Shown: piece by piece, positions 36,259 to 45,116 of the stretch | Position numbering within the stretch: the first letter of the stretch is position 1 | Layout: each line of letters opens with the position of its first letter | Assembly (NCBI RefSeq): GCF_013426915.1 | Contig: NZ_AP023180.1 | Span: 1,116,001 to 1,180,000, forward strand | Source of the DNA: Paraburkholderia sp. PGU19 | Lineage (GTDB): Bacteria > Pseudomonadota > Gammaproteobacteria > Burkholderiales > Burkholderiaceae | Direction: 5' to 3' | DNA length: 64,000 bases | Position numbers and translations under genes: made by a program | Notes under the pieces: generated by a model | Databases searched by the model: none | What the model saw: only the letters and a program-made list of their open reading frames with translations | Told to the model about the DNA's origin: nothing

Positions 36259-37734
36259 TCAGATCGAGCTGGAATGCACGTCGCCTTGCAGGCGATCCCC
36301 AGACGACGATGTGTGAAAGAGCGGATGTCGGCGCGCGAGCAGGAAGTAGGCAATACCGCCTGTCAGCAGGGAGAACTCGAAACTCAGGTCGCCCCAGCCG
36401 AGAAAATCACGCATCAACGGACTGACATAGGTCGGCGAGTTGGAGAACACGATCGACGCGACGATCCCAAGCGCCCACGCAATGATGCCAGGCCAGAAGA
36501 TTCCGCCCGTGTACCAGTACGCGCCACTGCCCCACTTCATCCAGTCGTCGGTGCGATAGCGGCCGCCGCGCATGAAGTAGTCGACGACGACAATCGCGGC
36601 CCAAGGCGCAGTCCAGAAGACCATGTAGTTGAGAAAGACCTGGTACATGTCGAAGAACTGTCCGTAGAACACAGTGACGATACGAAACGTCAATGTGAAC
36701 AATGCGATGATCGCCAGCGACGTAATGCGGTTGATCGGAATGCGCAACGCGAGCAGACCGAGACCCGCCGTATAGCCGTTGGGCACGTTGGCCGCGATGC
36801 CGCCGAGAATGATCGCGAACAGCAGCGGTACGATGAACCACGTCGGCAGGAAACGCGATAACTGGCTGACGGGGTCATCGCCGAGCGATCCGCCGAGCGC
36901 CGTTGCAAACAGCACGCCGATCACTTCGCAGAACACCAGCGCGACGAACTGGCCGCCGCCCGCCGCGAGTACGATCTTCTTCCAGCTCGTTTCCGCCGGG
37001 AAATAGCGGCTGTAGTCCGAGGCGAAATTAGCCCAGCCGATCGGATAAGAAAACACGATCCCCATTGCGATCAGCCACGTGCTGAACGACCCGCCACCAT
37101 GATTGACCTGCGATGCGATTGCGAGGCTCGTGTGCGGCAATACGAATGCGGCGAGTCCCGCAAACAGGACGGCGAGTACGACTGCGATCCATTTTTCCGC
37201 TGCAATGATCGTGGCGTGACCGAAGATCGCGAGCACGATCTCCGCGGCCAGAATGATCGCAAGCGAGACCCACACCACGCCGTGACTGTGAAAGCCGCCC
37301 ATTTTCAGCAGCGATTCGAGCGCCTGGGTCGCGACGACGGAATTGATCGAGAACCAGCTCAATGCCGAAATCAGACTGACGGCTTTCGGCAGGAAAGAGC
37401 CGAGTTGCCCGAAGGAACTTCGCGACGTCATGATGCCCGATGTGCCCGTCTTCGGCCCCATGATGGTCGTCAGACCGAGCACGAAACAGCCGAACGCATT
37501 GCCCACCAGGATCGCCAGCAACGCCTGCCATAGCGACAACCCTTGCGAGAGCGCCAGCGCGCCAGTGACGACGACTACATAGTTCGTGTTTGCGCCGATC
37601 CACATCTTGAAGAGTTCGGCTGGCGTGCCATGCCGGTCTTTGCGGGGTATGGGATCGATTGCGTGCTGCTCGATGCTCCACGCCTTGTCGGCGTCCACTG
37701 TCTGTCGCGTGTGACTGCTCTCATGCGTGCTCAT
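36259..37734 (-). CDS. NCS1-family permease (cytosine/purine permease type), probable creatinine transporter
   Basis: A 491-residue, 12-helix membrane transporter. Start at the ATG at 37734 is supported by GGGGAAGAG just upstream; the in-frame ATG at 37767 is not. Family features are WIGANTNYVVVVTGAL (helix 1), MGPKTGTSGIMTSRSSFGQLGSFLP (loop 2-3), and TAPWAAIVVVDYFMRGGRYRTDDW in the second half. NCS1 proteins carry nucleobases and hydantoins; creatinine is a small cyclic amide of similar shape. It lies 17 bp behind the creatininase gene as the last cistron, so creatinine import is the most reasonable inference. Loss or use of another substrate such as cytosine cannot be excluded. Confidence 0.88.
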   Translation of the reverse strand: MSTHESSHTRQTVDADKAWSIEQHAIDPIPRKDRHGTPAELFKMWIGANTNYVVVVTGALALSQGLSLWQALLAILVGNAFGCFVLGLTTIMGPKTGTSGIMTSRSSFGQLGSFLPKAVSLISALSWFSINSVVATQALESLLKMGGFHSHGVVWVSLAIILAAEIVLAIFGHATIIAAEKWIAVVLAVLFAGLAAFVLPHTSLAIASQVNHGGGSFSTWLIAMGIVFSYPIGWANFASDYSRYFPAETSWKKIVLAAGGGQFVALVFCEVIGVLFATALGGSLGDDPVSQLSRFLPTWFIVPLLFAIILGGIAANVPNGYTAGLGLLALRIPINRITSLAIIALFTLTFRIVTVFYGQFFDMYQVFLNYMVFWTAPWAAIVVVDYFMRGGRYRTDDWMKWGSGAYWYTGGIFWPGIIAWALGIVASIVFSNSPTYVSPLMRDFLGWGDLSFEFSLLTGGIAYFLLARRHPLFHTSSSGDRLQGDVHSSSI

Positions 37735-37750
37735 GGCTCTTCCCCCGGTT

Positions 37751-38554
37751 TCAGGCTCGCGATGCAAGCGATACGTTGGCGCGGGCTTGCCACGCCTCGC
37801 TCAGTGCCTGCGACATACCTTCAACGCAGACGTCGAATAGCAGCTTTCCTTTTTCAGCCGTGGCGGCTGCGGCAGACGAAAGACATCCCGATGCGGGCGT
37901 CCATTCGGGTATCGGCGGAAACACATCGTAGGGCGGAAACGTCGCCGCCGCATGCCTGGGCACCTGCGACATGTCGACCAGATGCGGATGCAGATGCAAC
38001 ATCAGCGAAGTCTCCAATACGCCGCCATGCTCGACAGCCCAGCCCGGAAAACCTTCCGGGTAGATCCGCGCGATCGTCGTTTCCGTAACGAAGTCCCAGT
38101 ACGACAGCAGCACGACCTGGACGTCGTGAATGCCCTCCCAGCGCAGCTCGCGCAACGCAAGATCGATACCTTCGACGGCGAACATCGAGTTCTCGAAGTG
38201 GCCGTTGATCAGGCAGATCTTGCGCGCGCCGTGACGCGCGAATTCCTTGAGGATGTCTTTGATGGTCGACGACAACGTATGACCGTCCAGACTCGTCGTG
38301 CCGCAAAGATGATTGCCGCCGCCGCTCTTTTGCTGTGACTTGTAGCCGTAGGCGATGGCGGGCGCAACGAGTGCATCGATGTTTTGCGCGACGGCAATGC
38401 CGATCGCCGTCGGCAGCAGCACATCGGGGTTCATCGACATGTGCGGCCCGTGCTGCTCCAGTGCGCCGAGGGGTATCAGCACCGGCCAGCCGTCGCCGAT
38501 GCGGCGCGCGTAATCCGGTGCCGCAAGCTCTCCTATCACCACGCTTTGCTTCAT
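37751..38554 (-). CDS. crnA: creatininase (creatinine amidohydrolase)
   Basis: Reversibly hydrolyses creatinine to creatine. The 267-residue sequence is very close to Pseudomonas putida creatininase from memory, including the GYKSQQKSGGGNH and PGTTSLDG-like (here CGTTSLDG) blocks and GFPGWAVEHGGVLETSLML. Metal ligands are in place: Glu33 and His35 (GALEQHG), Asp44, His119 and Glu121 (NGHFEN). The protein is cytosolic and normally a hexamer with Zn/Mn centres. It starts 68 bp after the SHMT stop codon and ends 17 bp before the permease, inside one operon with creatinase. Confidence 0.94.
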   Translation of the reverse strand: MKQSVVIGELAAPDYARRIGDGWPVLIPLGALEQHGPHMSMNPDVLLPTAIGIAVAQNIDALVAPAIAYGYKSQQKSGGGNHLCGTTSLDGHTLSSTIKDILKEFARHGARKICLINGHFENSMFAVEGIDLALRELRWEGIHDVQVVLLSYWDFVTETTIARIYPEGFPGWAVEHGGVLETSLMLHLHPHLVDMSQVPRHAAATFPPYDVFPPIPEWTPASGCLSSAAAATAEKGKLLFDVCVEGMSQALSEAWQARANVSLASRA

Positions 38555-38622
38555 GTACGTCTCCTCGTTAGCAGGTTCTATTAACCACTATATGTCGATG
38601 CATCCGCGTCGCCGTCAAACCA

Positions 38623-39879
38623 TCAACGGTCATATACAGGCAATCGCGCGCAAAGCTGCGCGACCTGCTCGCGTACGCGGGCCTCCGTCTGTGCATCGCC
38701 CAGATGGTCGAGCACATCGCATACGAGCGATGCCGTGAGCTTCGCATCGTTCTCGTCGAAGCCGCGCGTGGTTAGCGCGGGCGTGCCGATGCGGATGCCG
38801 CTCGTCACGAATGGCGATTGTGGGTCGTTCGGCACCGCATTCTTGTTCACGGTGATATGCGCGCGGCCGAGCGCGGCGTCCGCGTCCTTGCCGGTAATGC
38901 CTTTATCGATCAAATCCACCAGGAACAGGTGATCGTCGGTGCCGCCCGATACGATCTTATAGCCGCGTTCGATGAAAACGGCCACCATCGCGCGTGCATT
39001 GGCCAATGTCTGCTTCTGATACGCAACGAACTCCGCCCCGAGTGCTTCCCGGAAGGCGACCGCTTTCGCCGCGATCACGTGCATCAACGGCCCGCCTTGC
39101 GTGCCCGGAAAAACCATCGAGTTGAGCTTCTTTTCGATCGCTTCATTTGCACGCGCGAGAATCAGGCCGCCGCGCGGACCGCGCAAGGTCTTGTGCGTGG
39201 TCGTCGTCACGACATCCGCGAACGGAATGGGATTCGGATAAAGACCCGCGGCAACGAGGCCCGCCACATGCGCCATATCGACGAAAAGATACGCGCTGAT
39301 TCGATCAGCGATCTCACGAAAGCGTGCAAAGTCGAGCACACGCGAGTACGCCGAAAAACCCGCAACGATCATCTTCGGCCGATGCTCGAGCGCGAGCCGT
39401 TCGACTTCGTCGTAATCGATCAACCCGGTTGATGCATCGACGCCGTATTGCACCGCATTGAACACCTTGCCGGAAAACGACACTTTCGCACCGTGCGTCA
39501 GATGACCGCCGTGCGCGAGGCTCATGCCGAAAATGGTGTCGCCCGGTGCGAGCAAGGCCAGATACACGGCTGCGTTGGCCTGCGAGCCGCTGTGCGGTTG
39601 AACGTTCGCATATGCTGCGCCGAAAAGCTGTCGGGCCCGTTCAATCGCAAGCGACTCGACCACGTCCACATGCTCGCATCCGCCGTAATAACGCTTGCCG
39701 GGATAGCCTTCCGCGTACTTGTTGGTCAGCACCGAACCTTGTGCTTCGAGCACGCGCGGACTCGTGTAGTTTTCCGATGCGATCAGCTCGATATGATCTT
39801 CCTGCCGTTGCCGTTCGAGCAGCATCGCATTCGACAGTTCGGGATCGAAGCCTGCGATCGTCTGTTCTTTTGAAAACAT
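38623..39879 (-). CDS. glyA: serine hydroxymethyltransferase, operon-embedded paralogue
   Basis: PLP enzyme interconverting glycine plus 5,10-methylene-THF and serine. The 418-residue length is normal. Visible motifs are [10 protein letters not shown] near residue 33, [28 protein letters not shown], and the PLP lysine in [18 protein letters not shown]. In this operon it fits the fate of sarcosine: sarcosine oxidation yields glycine and a C1 unit on THF, which SHMT joins to serine. The housekeeping glyA normally lies elsewhere with nrdR/rib genes, so this is probably a catabolic second copy. It follows the creatinase gene by 66 bp. Confidence 0.95.
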   Translation of the reverse strand: MFSKEQTIAGFDPELSNAMLLERQRQEDHIELIASENYTSPRVLEAQGSVLTNKYAEGYPGKRYYGGCEHVDVVESLAIERARQLFGAAYANVQPHSGSQANAAVYLALLAPGDTIFGMSLAHGGHLTHGAKVSFSGKVFNAVQYGVDASTGLIDYDEVERLALEHRPKMIVAGFSAYSRVLDFARFREIADRISAYLFVDMAHVAGLVAAGLYPNPIPFADVVTTTTHKTLRGPRGGLILARANEAIEKKLNSMVFPGTQGGPLMHVIAAKAVAFREALGAEFVAYQKQTLANARAMVAVFIERGYKIVSGGTDDHLFLVDLIDKGITGKDADAALGRAHITVNKNAVPNDPQSPFVTSGIRIGTPALTTRGFDENDAKLTASLVCDVLDHLGDAQTEARVREQVAQLCARLPVYDR

Positions 39880-39945
39880 CGGTGAAGCCTCCTGCCATGA
39901 TGGATCGCCTGCGGCGTATGCCGCAGGCCTTCGTGCTATCGGCCC

Positions 39946-41157
39946 TTAAGCCCCGATGATGTTGTGGTCCGGCCCATACGGAAAACCGGTGATGTTGGTC
40001 GCGCCCTTCTCGCCGATCACGAGAATGTCGTGCTCGCGGTAGCCGCCCGCGCCCGGCTGGCCTTCCGGCAGCATGATCATCGGCTCCATCGAGACAACCA
40101 TGTTCGGCTCCAGCACCGTCTCGATGTCTTCGCGCAATTCGAGGCCGGCTTCGCGTCCGTAGTAGTGGGACAACACGCCGAACGAATGGCCGTAGCCGAA
40201 CGTGCGGTACTTGAGTAGCCCGTATTCGGCGTAGATCTTGTTGAGTTCATTCGCGATATCGCAGCAACGCGCGCCCGGCTTGATGAGTTTGAGCCCGGCT
40301 TCATGCACCTCGACATTGACCTTCCAGAGACGAAGATGCTCGGCCGGGCAATGATCGAAGAACATCGTGCGTTCGAGTGCCGTGTAGTAACCGGCGATCA
40401 TCGAAAAGCAGTTCAGGCTCAGGATGTCACCCTTCTGCACCTTGCGCGTCGTCACCGGGTTGTGGGCGCCATCGGTATTGATGCCGGACTGAAACCACGT
40501 CCACGTATCCATCAGTTCCGAATCGGGAAAGCGGCGTGCGATTTCACGCACCATCGCCTGCGTCGACGCCAGCGCCACTTCATGCTCGGGCACGCCTTCA
40601 TGTACGGCTGCCGCGAGCGCCGCGCCACCCACATCGCACACATTCGCGCCGTGTTTGATCACTTCGATTTCTTCCGCCGACTTGATCATGCGCATCCGCA
40701 TGGTCTGCGCGCTGATATCGACGAACTCGACGGACGGCAGCGCAGCCTTCAGTTTGCCGAGTACTTCGACGGGGATCTGATCGAACTCGACGCCCACGCG
40801 GCCTTTGTTCTCGATCTCGCCCTGCACGGCACGGAAGAAATTGTCGCGCTGCCAGTCGGTATAGACCACGTTGTAATCGCCGACGGTACGACGCCAAGGC
40901 TGTCCGCCGTCGATATTCGCCGAGATCGACACGACTTTCCTGTCCGTCACGACCAGCCCGTACTTGCGGCCGAACGAGCAGTAAAGAAAATCCGCGTAAT
41001 AGTTGATGTTGTGATACGAGGTGAACAACACGGCGTCGATGTTCTCGCGCGCCATCAGTTCACGCAGCTTGCCTTGACGGCCTGCATATTCGGCATCGGA
41101 GAAAGTGTGCTTCACTTTCTCGCCGTTCTCGATCCGGATCAGGTTCTCCAGTTTCAT
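39946..41157 (-). CDS. creatinase (creatine amidinohydrolase)
   Basis: Cleaves creatine to sarcosine and urea. The 403 residues equal the length of P. putida creatinase, and long blocks agree from memory: TSYHNINYYADFLYCSFGR, SANIDGGQPWRRTVG, ELMDTWTWFQSGINTDGAHNPVTTRKV, YGHSFGVLSHYYGREAGLELREDI. The catalytic His232 lies in NTDGAHNPV. The pita-bread fold is shared with aminopeptidase P, but the metal-ligand residues of the peptidases are absent, as in true creatinases. It is the first gene of the unit creatinase-glyA-crnA-permease and lies downstream of a direct-repeat operator. Confidence 0.95.
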   Translation of the reverse strand: MKLENLIRIENGEKVKHTFSDAEYAGRQGKLRELMARENIDAVLFTSYHNINYYADFLYCSFGRKYGLVVTDRKVVSISANIDGGQPWRRTVGDYNVVYTDWQRDNFFRAVQGEIENKGRVGVEFDQIPVEVLGKLKAALPSVEFVDISAQTMRMRMIKSAEEIEVIKHGANVCDVGGAALAAAVHEGVPEHEVALASTQAMVREIARRFPDSELMDTWTWFQSGINTDGAHNPVTTRKVQKGDILSLNCFSMIAGYYTALERTMFFDHCPAEHLRLWKVNVEVHEAGLKLIKPGARCCDIANELNKIYAEYGLLKYRTFGYGHSFGVLSHYYGREAGLELREDIETVLEPNMVVSMEPMIMLPEGQPGAGGYREHDILVIGEKGATNITGFPYGPDHNIIGA

Positions 41158-41235
41158 GCGCTCGACTCCTCGGTGAAAAATGCTGTGGAAGTGAGCGAAT
41201 GTTAGGAGTGTGGTGATTCAGAATATTTCTCGATA

Positions 41236-41269
41236 CGACATCAGACTCTCTCATTTCGACATCGAGGGT
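41236..41269 (-). promoter_or_regulatory. direct-repeat operator upstream of the creatinine operon
   Basis: CGACATC at 41236-41242 is repeated at 41257-41263, 21 bases apart, the second copy inside TTTCGACATCGAGGGT (41254-41269). The same arrangement is found before the MHS transporter unit (36094-36127). The site is about 80-110 bp upstream of the creatinase start, a normal distance for an AraC-type activator. Confidence 0.68.
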
Positions 41270-41315
41270 TAACCACAACGGGGCGCGGGCGCGCGTCGCT
41301 GGTGGATTTCGAGGC

Positions 41316-42329
41316 TTATAGCGCCTTTTGATAACGCCTGCGGTCTGCCATCGGCGAGATGTGAAACTGCGCCTTGTAGCGGGTCGCAAAATGCGTCAGC
41401 GAGGTGAAACCGGTGCGTGCGCATACTTCTTCGAGGGACTTTGCGGTTCGGTAGAGCAACTGCCTCGCGCGCAACAAACGGATTTCCAGGTAAGCCTGCG
41501 CGGGCGTCTTGCCTAGCCGCTCCTGAAACCAGCGTTCGAGTTGTCGCTGCGAGACTTCAAGAAACGTCGCAATCTCCGCCACCGACAGGGTTTCCTCGAC
41601 ATTGCTCTCCATGACCTGCAGCGCTTCGTCCAGTTTCGCGTGCTCGGCACCGATGTACTGCCGCAGCGACGTGACCTGCCGTTGTTCATGACTGCGCCGC
41701 TCGGCGATCAACAGTTCGAGCACGCGCGCGGCGAGCGTATGGCTTCCGGGCGGCAAGCCGAGCAGATGAACCATCAGATCGAGCGGCGCAACGCCGCCGC
41801 TGCACGTATAGCGGTCGCGGTCTACCTCATACAGACGGTTCGACACCGTGAGTTTTGGGAACTGTTCGAGTAGCACGTCCTGGTCTTCCCAGTGAATCGT
41901 GCATCGATAGCCATTGAGCAGACCCGCTCGCGCCAGAAAATAGCTGCCCGTGTCGAGGCCGCCCAGTGCCGTCCCGCTGCGCGCGTGTAAGCGCAGCCAG
42001 TCCAGCACGGCGCCGATGCCCTTGCGCGGAATCGGATTGGGCCCGACGACGAAGACCGCGTCGAACTTGCCGGCTTCTGCCATCGACGTGTCGGGCATCA
42101 CGCGAATCCCGTCGCTGGAACACACGTATTCGTTGCTCGCGCCGATCAGCTGGTACTCGTAGACCTTCCGTTCGATAAGCATGTTCGCGATTCGCAACGG
42201 ATCCACGGCGGTGCCCAAGGCGATCAACGAGAAGTTGTCCAGCAGCAGAAACCCATAACGCGTGACGCGCAAGTCATGCAGCCCTGCATCGAGGCGACTT
42301 TCGTGGCGAGTTTCGTGGGTTGACGACAT
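41316..42329 (-). CDS. GATase-1-like AraC-family regulator (CdhR/GbdR/SouR-like)
   Basis: A 337-residue regulator, N-terminal GATase-like domain (TRYGFLLLDNFSLIALGTAVDPLRIANMLI; FDAVFVVGPNPIPRKGIGAVLDWLR; GGLDTGSYFLARAGLLNGY, where the elbow residue is not Cys) and C-terminal AraC domain (LSVAEIATFLEVSQRQLERWFQERLGKTPAQAYLEIRLLRARQLLY; VCARTGFTSLTHFATRYKAQFHISP). The family includes the carnitine regulator CdhR, betaine regulator GbdR and sarcosine regulator SouR. It lies directly upstream of the creatinase operon on the same strand, so it is the most likely sensor of creatine, creatinine or sarcosine and binder of the 41236 site. Confidence 0.92.
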   Translation of the reverse strand: MSSTHETRHESRLDAGLHDLRVTRYGFLLLDNFSLIALGTAVDPLRIANMLIERKVYEYQLIGASNEYVCSSDGIRVMPDTSMAEAGKFDAVFVVGPNPIPRKGIGAVLDWLRLHARSGTALGGLDTGSYFLARAGLLNGYRCTIHWEDQDVLLEQFPKLTVSNRLYEVDRDRYTCSGGVAPLDLMVHLLGLPPGSHTLAARVLELLIAERRSHEQRQVTSLRQYIGAEHAKLDEALQVMESNVEETLSVAEIATFLEVSQRQLERWFQERLGKTPAQAYLEIRLLRARQLLYRTAKSLEEVCARTGFTSLTHFATRYKAQFHISPMADRRRYQKAL

Positions 42330-42463
42330 GACTGGTCAGCGGGGATGGGTAATAAGCACGAATCATAGCCGCAGACTGTTCAATACGAGGGTGACTGCCG
42401 CCGGTGACGGAGTGGATCACTGGGTGTTCCTTTGCGGCGAAGTGGCAGTCCTGTCACTTACGT

Positions 42464-42492
42464 GGCTGGTTGTCCATGCAACGCACTATAAT
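42464..42492 (+). promoter_or_regulatory. candidate promoter of the lipoprotein operon
   Basis: A perfect -10 hexamer TATAAT at 42487-42492, about 85 bp before the first gene. The -35 is weak (TGGCTG or nearby TGGTTG at 17-18 bases), so an activator or extended recognition is possible. Confidence 0.5.
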
Positions 42493-42576
42493 TTTCTTGC
42501 ATTTCGCAAGGCAGGTCCGAAACCTCCAAAGACGGTAATTCAAATCTACGCTGACGCGCAGTGGTGAGGTGCTCCA

Positions 42577-43866
42577 ATGAAGCGCATCGTGCTGCAAGTG
42601 CTGACGATAATTTTCACGGCCTGCCTGATATCTGGCTGCGCCGAAACCCCTACCACGACCGCTGAGCCCCATTACCAAAACCGCGCTGTCTCTCGCGCCG
42701 ACGGCGACCTGCGTGTATCAACAGCGGTACTTTCATCAGATGAAAGCAGGGCTCTGTACGACGCCGAGCTCGCCAAAAGGAAAATTCAGCCCGTCTGGAT
42801 TGAAGTCGAGAATAACGACAGTCGCAGCTATTTCCTGATGAGCCCTGGGCTCGATCCCAACTTCTTTCCGCCGTCGGAAGCAGCAGAAACGTTCGACAGT
42901 GACGCGACGCAGCAACAGCGCAGCGCACTCGACCAGCGCTTTACCGAACTCGCTTTCCGCAACCCGGTTCTGCCTGGGCAGACGGCATCCGGCTTCGTGC
43001 TGACCAACCTCAGCGAGGGCGCGAAGCTGGTCGAAGTAGATCTCGTCGCGAGCGGGCGGGCGCAGACGTTCTCGATCCTCACCGTCGTGCCCGGGTTCCA
43101 GGCCGACTACAAGACAAGCAACGTTTTCAAGCGTGCTGCTGACCCGGACGTTTCTGTCGTGGACTATACGGATGACGAGGCCTTCCGCTCGGCGCTCGAA
43201 GCCTTGCCATGCTGCGTGACCAACAAGGACGGTTCGAAGAATGGAGACCCCATCAACCTGGTGATCGTGGGCGGTCTCGACGACGCCTTTCCCGCGCTGG
43301 TGCGGCGCGGCTGGAGTCCGACCGAGCAGAAGTGGTCGGGCGCGATCTGGAAGATGGTGACGTCCGCGCTCTCCGGCGAACCCTACGTCAATGCGCCCGT
43401 GAGCGATCTCTATCTGTTCGGCCGCGCGCAGGATCTCGCGCTGCAAAAAGCACGTGACACCATCCACCAGCGCAACCATTTGCGGCTCTGGCTCGCCGCG
43501 ATGCGCTACCACGGCAAACCCGTGTGGGTGGGTCAGATCAGCCGCGACATTGGCGTTCGCCTCACCTTTCATTCGCCGACGCTCACGACGCACAAGATCG
43601 ACCCTGACGTGGACGAGGCGCGCACCGCCCTGACGGAAGACATGGCCTATTCGCAGAGCCTCGTGAAGCTTGGTCTCGTCGCGGGTGTGGGTGCTGCGCC
43701 GCAGAGCACGCCGCGCGAAAACCTGACAACCGATCCGTACTACACGGACGGCTATCGCCAGGTGCTCGTATTCGACCATGCGCCGAGATCGCTCGCGGAG
43801 ATCGAGCTATTCCCCTGGGTCACCGATGACGCGTTCAGGGGGACATCGTCCGGAGGGAAACGATGA
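42577..43866 (+). CDS. lipoprotein with LssY C-terminal-like domain (first of three)
   Basis: A 429-residue protein with a type II signal sequence; lipobox LISGC, lipidated Cys21. The middle region resembles a beta-sandwich (VRVSTAVLSSDES..., FVLTNLSEGAKLVEVDLVA), then a conserved ALPCCVTNKDG double Cys and the LssY_C-type module with DPINLVIVGG, ALVRRGW, AMRYHGKPVWVGQISRDIG and HKIDPDVDEARTALTEDM. Function of the domain is unknown. The gene overlaps the second lipoprotein gene by 4 bp, and both proteins align along their length, showing a duplication. The protein probably sits at the inner face of the outer membrane. Confidence 0.85.
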   Translation: MKRIVLQVLTIIFTACLISGCAETPTTTAEPHYQNRAVSRADGDLRVSTAVLSSDESRALYDAELAKRKIQPVWIEVENNDSRSYFLMSPGLDPNFFPPSEAAETFDSDATQQQRSALDQRFTELAFRNPVLPGQTASGFVLTNLSEGAKLVEVDLVASGRAQTFSILTVVPGFQADYKTSNVFKRAADPDVSVVDYTDDEAFRSALEALPCCVTNKDGSKNGDPINLVIVGGLDDAFPALVRRGWSPTEQKWSGAIWKMVTSALSGEPYVNAPVSDLYLFGRAQDLALQKARDTIHQRNHLRLWLAAMRYHGKPVWVGQISRDIGVRLTFHSPTLTTHKIDPDVDEARTALTEDMAYSQSLVKLGLVAGVGAAPQSTPRENLTTDPYYTDGYRQVLVFDHAPRSLAEIELFPWVTDDAFRGTSSGGKR

Positions 43867-45116
43867 GCGTCGTGCGTGCCTTATGTCATGCGTTGAAGCG
43901 CGTGGTGTTCACGGCGAGCCTCGTGCTTGCAATCGCGGGCTGTTCGACATGGCAGGCCCCGCCGCATGTCGACGACGGGCCATTGCGCACGCGCGCCGTG
44001 AGCGCCACCAATCGCAATGTGCGCGTGAGCGCGGCCGTGCTGGGCAGTGACGACAACGTGCGCATGTTCGGTGTCGATATCGAGAAAACGCATGTGCAGT
44101 CTGTCTGGGTCGAAGTGCAGAATGGGACGTCGCAGGCGTTATGGCTGCTGCGTTCCGGTACGGATCCGGACTATTTCTCGCCGCATGAAGTCGCGTGGCC
44201 GTTTCATACCCTGATCGGCGGCGCAACGAATACGCAGATCGACGACTACTTCAGCAACCTCGGCTTCAAAAACCCGATACCGCCGGGAGAGACGCGCAGC
44301 GGCATTCTGTTCACGAACCCAGATCGCGTGACCAAGCTCGTCAATATCGATCTGTTCGGTAGTCAAACGCTGATCCCGTTCACTCTCTTTGCGCCCGTGC
44401 CGGGCGGCACGTCAGTCCAGCAATACGATCAGCTCTCCTTCGCCTATCCCGAGACTGCGATCACAGACTGCCCGGATCTCGCGTCGCTGCGGGCCGCGCT
44501 GGAACATCTGCCGTGCTGCGCCACCAGCGCGGATGGCCCCGTCAATGCCGATCCGCTGAACGCGGTGCTGGTCGGCAAGCTTACCGACATCGGGGCGGCG
44601 CTGGTACGGCGCAACTATCGACGCGACTTGCGCGGGTCCGACGCCGTGCAGAGAGTCTTCGGGCGGGAAGCGGACGCTGTCGGGCGCAAGCAGGCGCAGG
44701 GAGGCGCGCCCGCCACGTGGATACGCGCGTGGCTTACGCCGATCCGCTTTCAGGGGCAACCGGTCTATGTCGCGCAAGTCGGCCGCCCTGTTGGCGGACG
44801 CTTTGTACCGCGTGGCGAGGCACACCTCATCCTGCACGGTAATGTCGACGAAGCTCGCAACTTCCTGATCCAGGACCTGATGTACTCGGGTGGTCTCGAC
44901 AGGCTCGGTTTCGTGTACGGTGTCGGCGAGGCGACGAAGACGCAGCCGCGGACGACGCTCGACAACCCGACCTACTACACGGATGGTTTGCGTGCAGTGA
45001 TGTTCTTTGCGACGCGGCCTCTCAGTTTCTCGGATGTACAGCTTATCGACTGGGTGCCGTATCTTGAGCAGCGCGAGGCGATCCAACGCAAGGAAACGGG
45101 CGATGCAACCAAATGA
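43863..45116 (+). CDS. lipoprotein with LssY C-terminal-like domain (second of three)
   Basis: A 417-residue paralogue of the preceding protein. Lipobox AIAGC with Cys27, then RTRAVSATNRNVRVSAAVLGSDD matching the first protein's start, HLPCCATSADG, DPLNAVLVGKLTDIGAALVRRNYRRD, and the LssY_C core PIRFQGQPVYVAQVGRPVGGRF and HGNVDEARNFLIQDL. It overlaps the first gene by ATGA and the third gene by 14 bp, which indicates translational coupling of all three. The paired Cys in both proteins is conserved and might form a disulfide or bind metal. Confidence 0.85.
   Translation: MSVVRALCHALKRVVFTASLVLAIAGCSTWQAPPHVDDGPLRTRAVSATNRNVRVSAAVLGSDDNVRMFGVDIEKTHVQSVWVEVQNGTSQALWLLRSGTDPDYFSPHEVAWPFHTLIGGATNTQIDDYFSNLGFKNPIPPGETRSGILFTNPDRVTKLVNIDLFGSQTLIPFTLFAPVPGGTSVQQYDQLSFAYPETAITDCPDLASLRAALEHLPCCATSADGPVNADPLNAVLVGKLTDIGAALVRRNYRRDLRGSDAVQRVFGREADAVGRKQAQGGAPATWIRAWLTPIRFQGQPVYVAQVGRPVGGRFVPRGEAHLILHGNVDEARNFLIQDLMYSGGLDRLGFVYGVGEATKTQPRTTLDNPTYYTDGLRAVMFFATRPLSFSDVQLIDWVPYLEQREAIQRKETGDATK

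Noticed and set aside
39946..41157. Creatinase gene read as Xaa-Pro aminopeptidase
   Set aside because: Same fold, but length, the NTDGAHNPV active-site block and neighbouring creatininase fit creatinase, and peptidase metal ligands are not seen.
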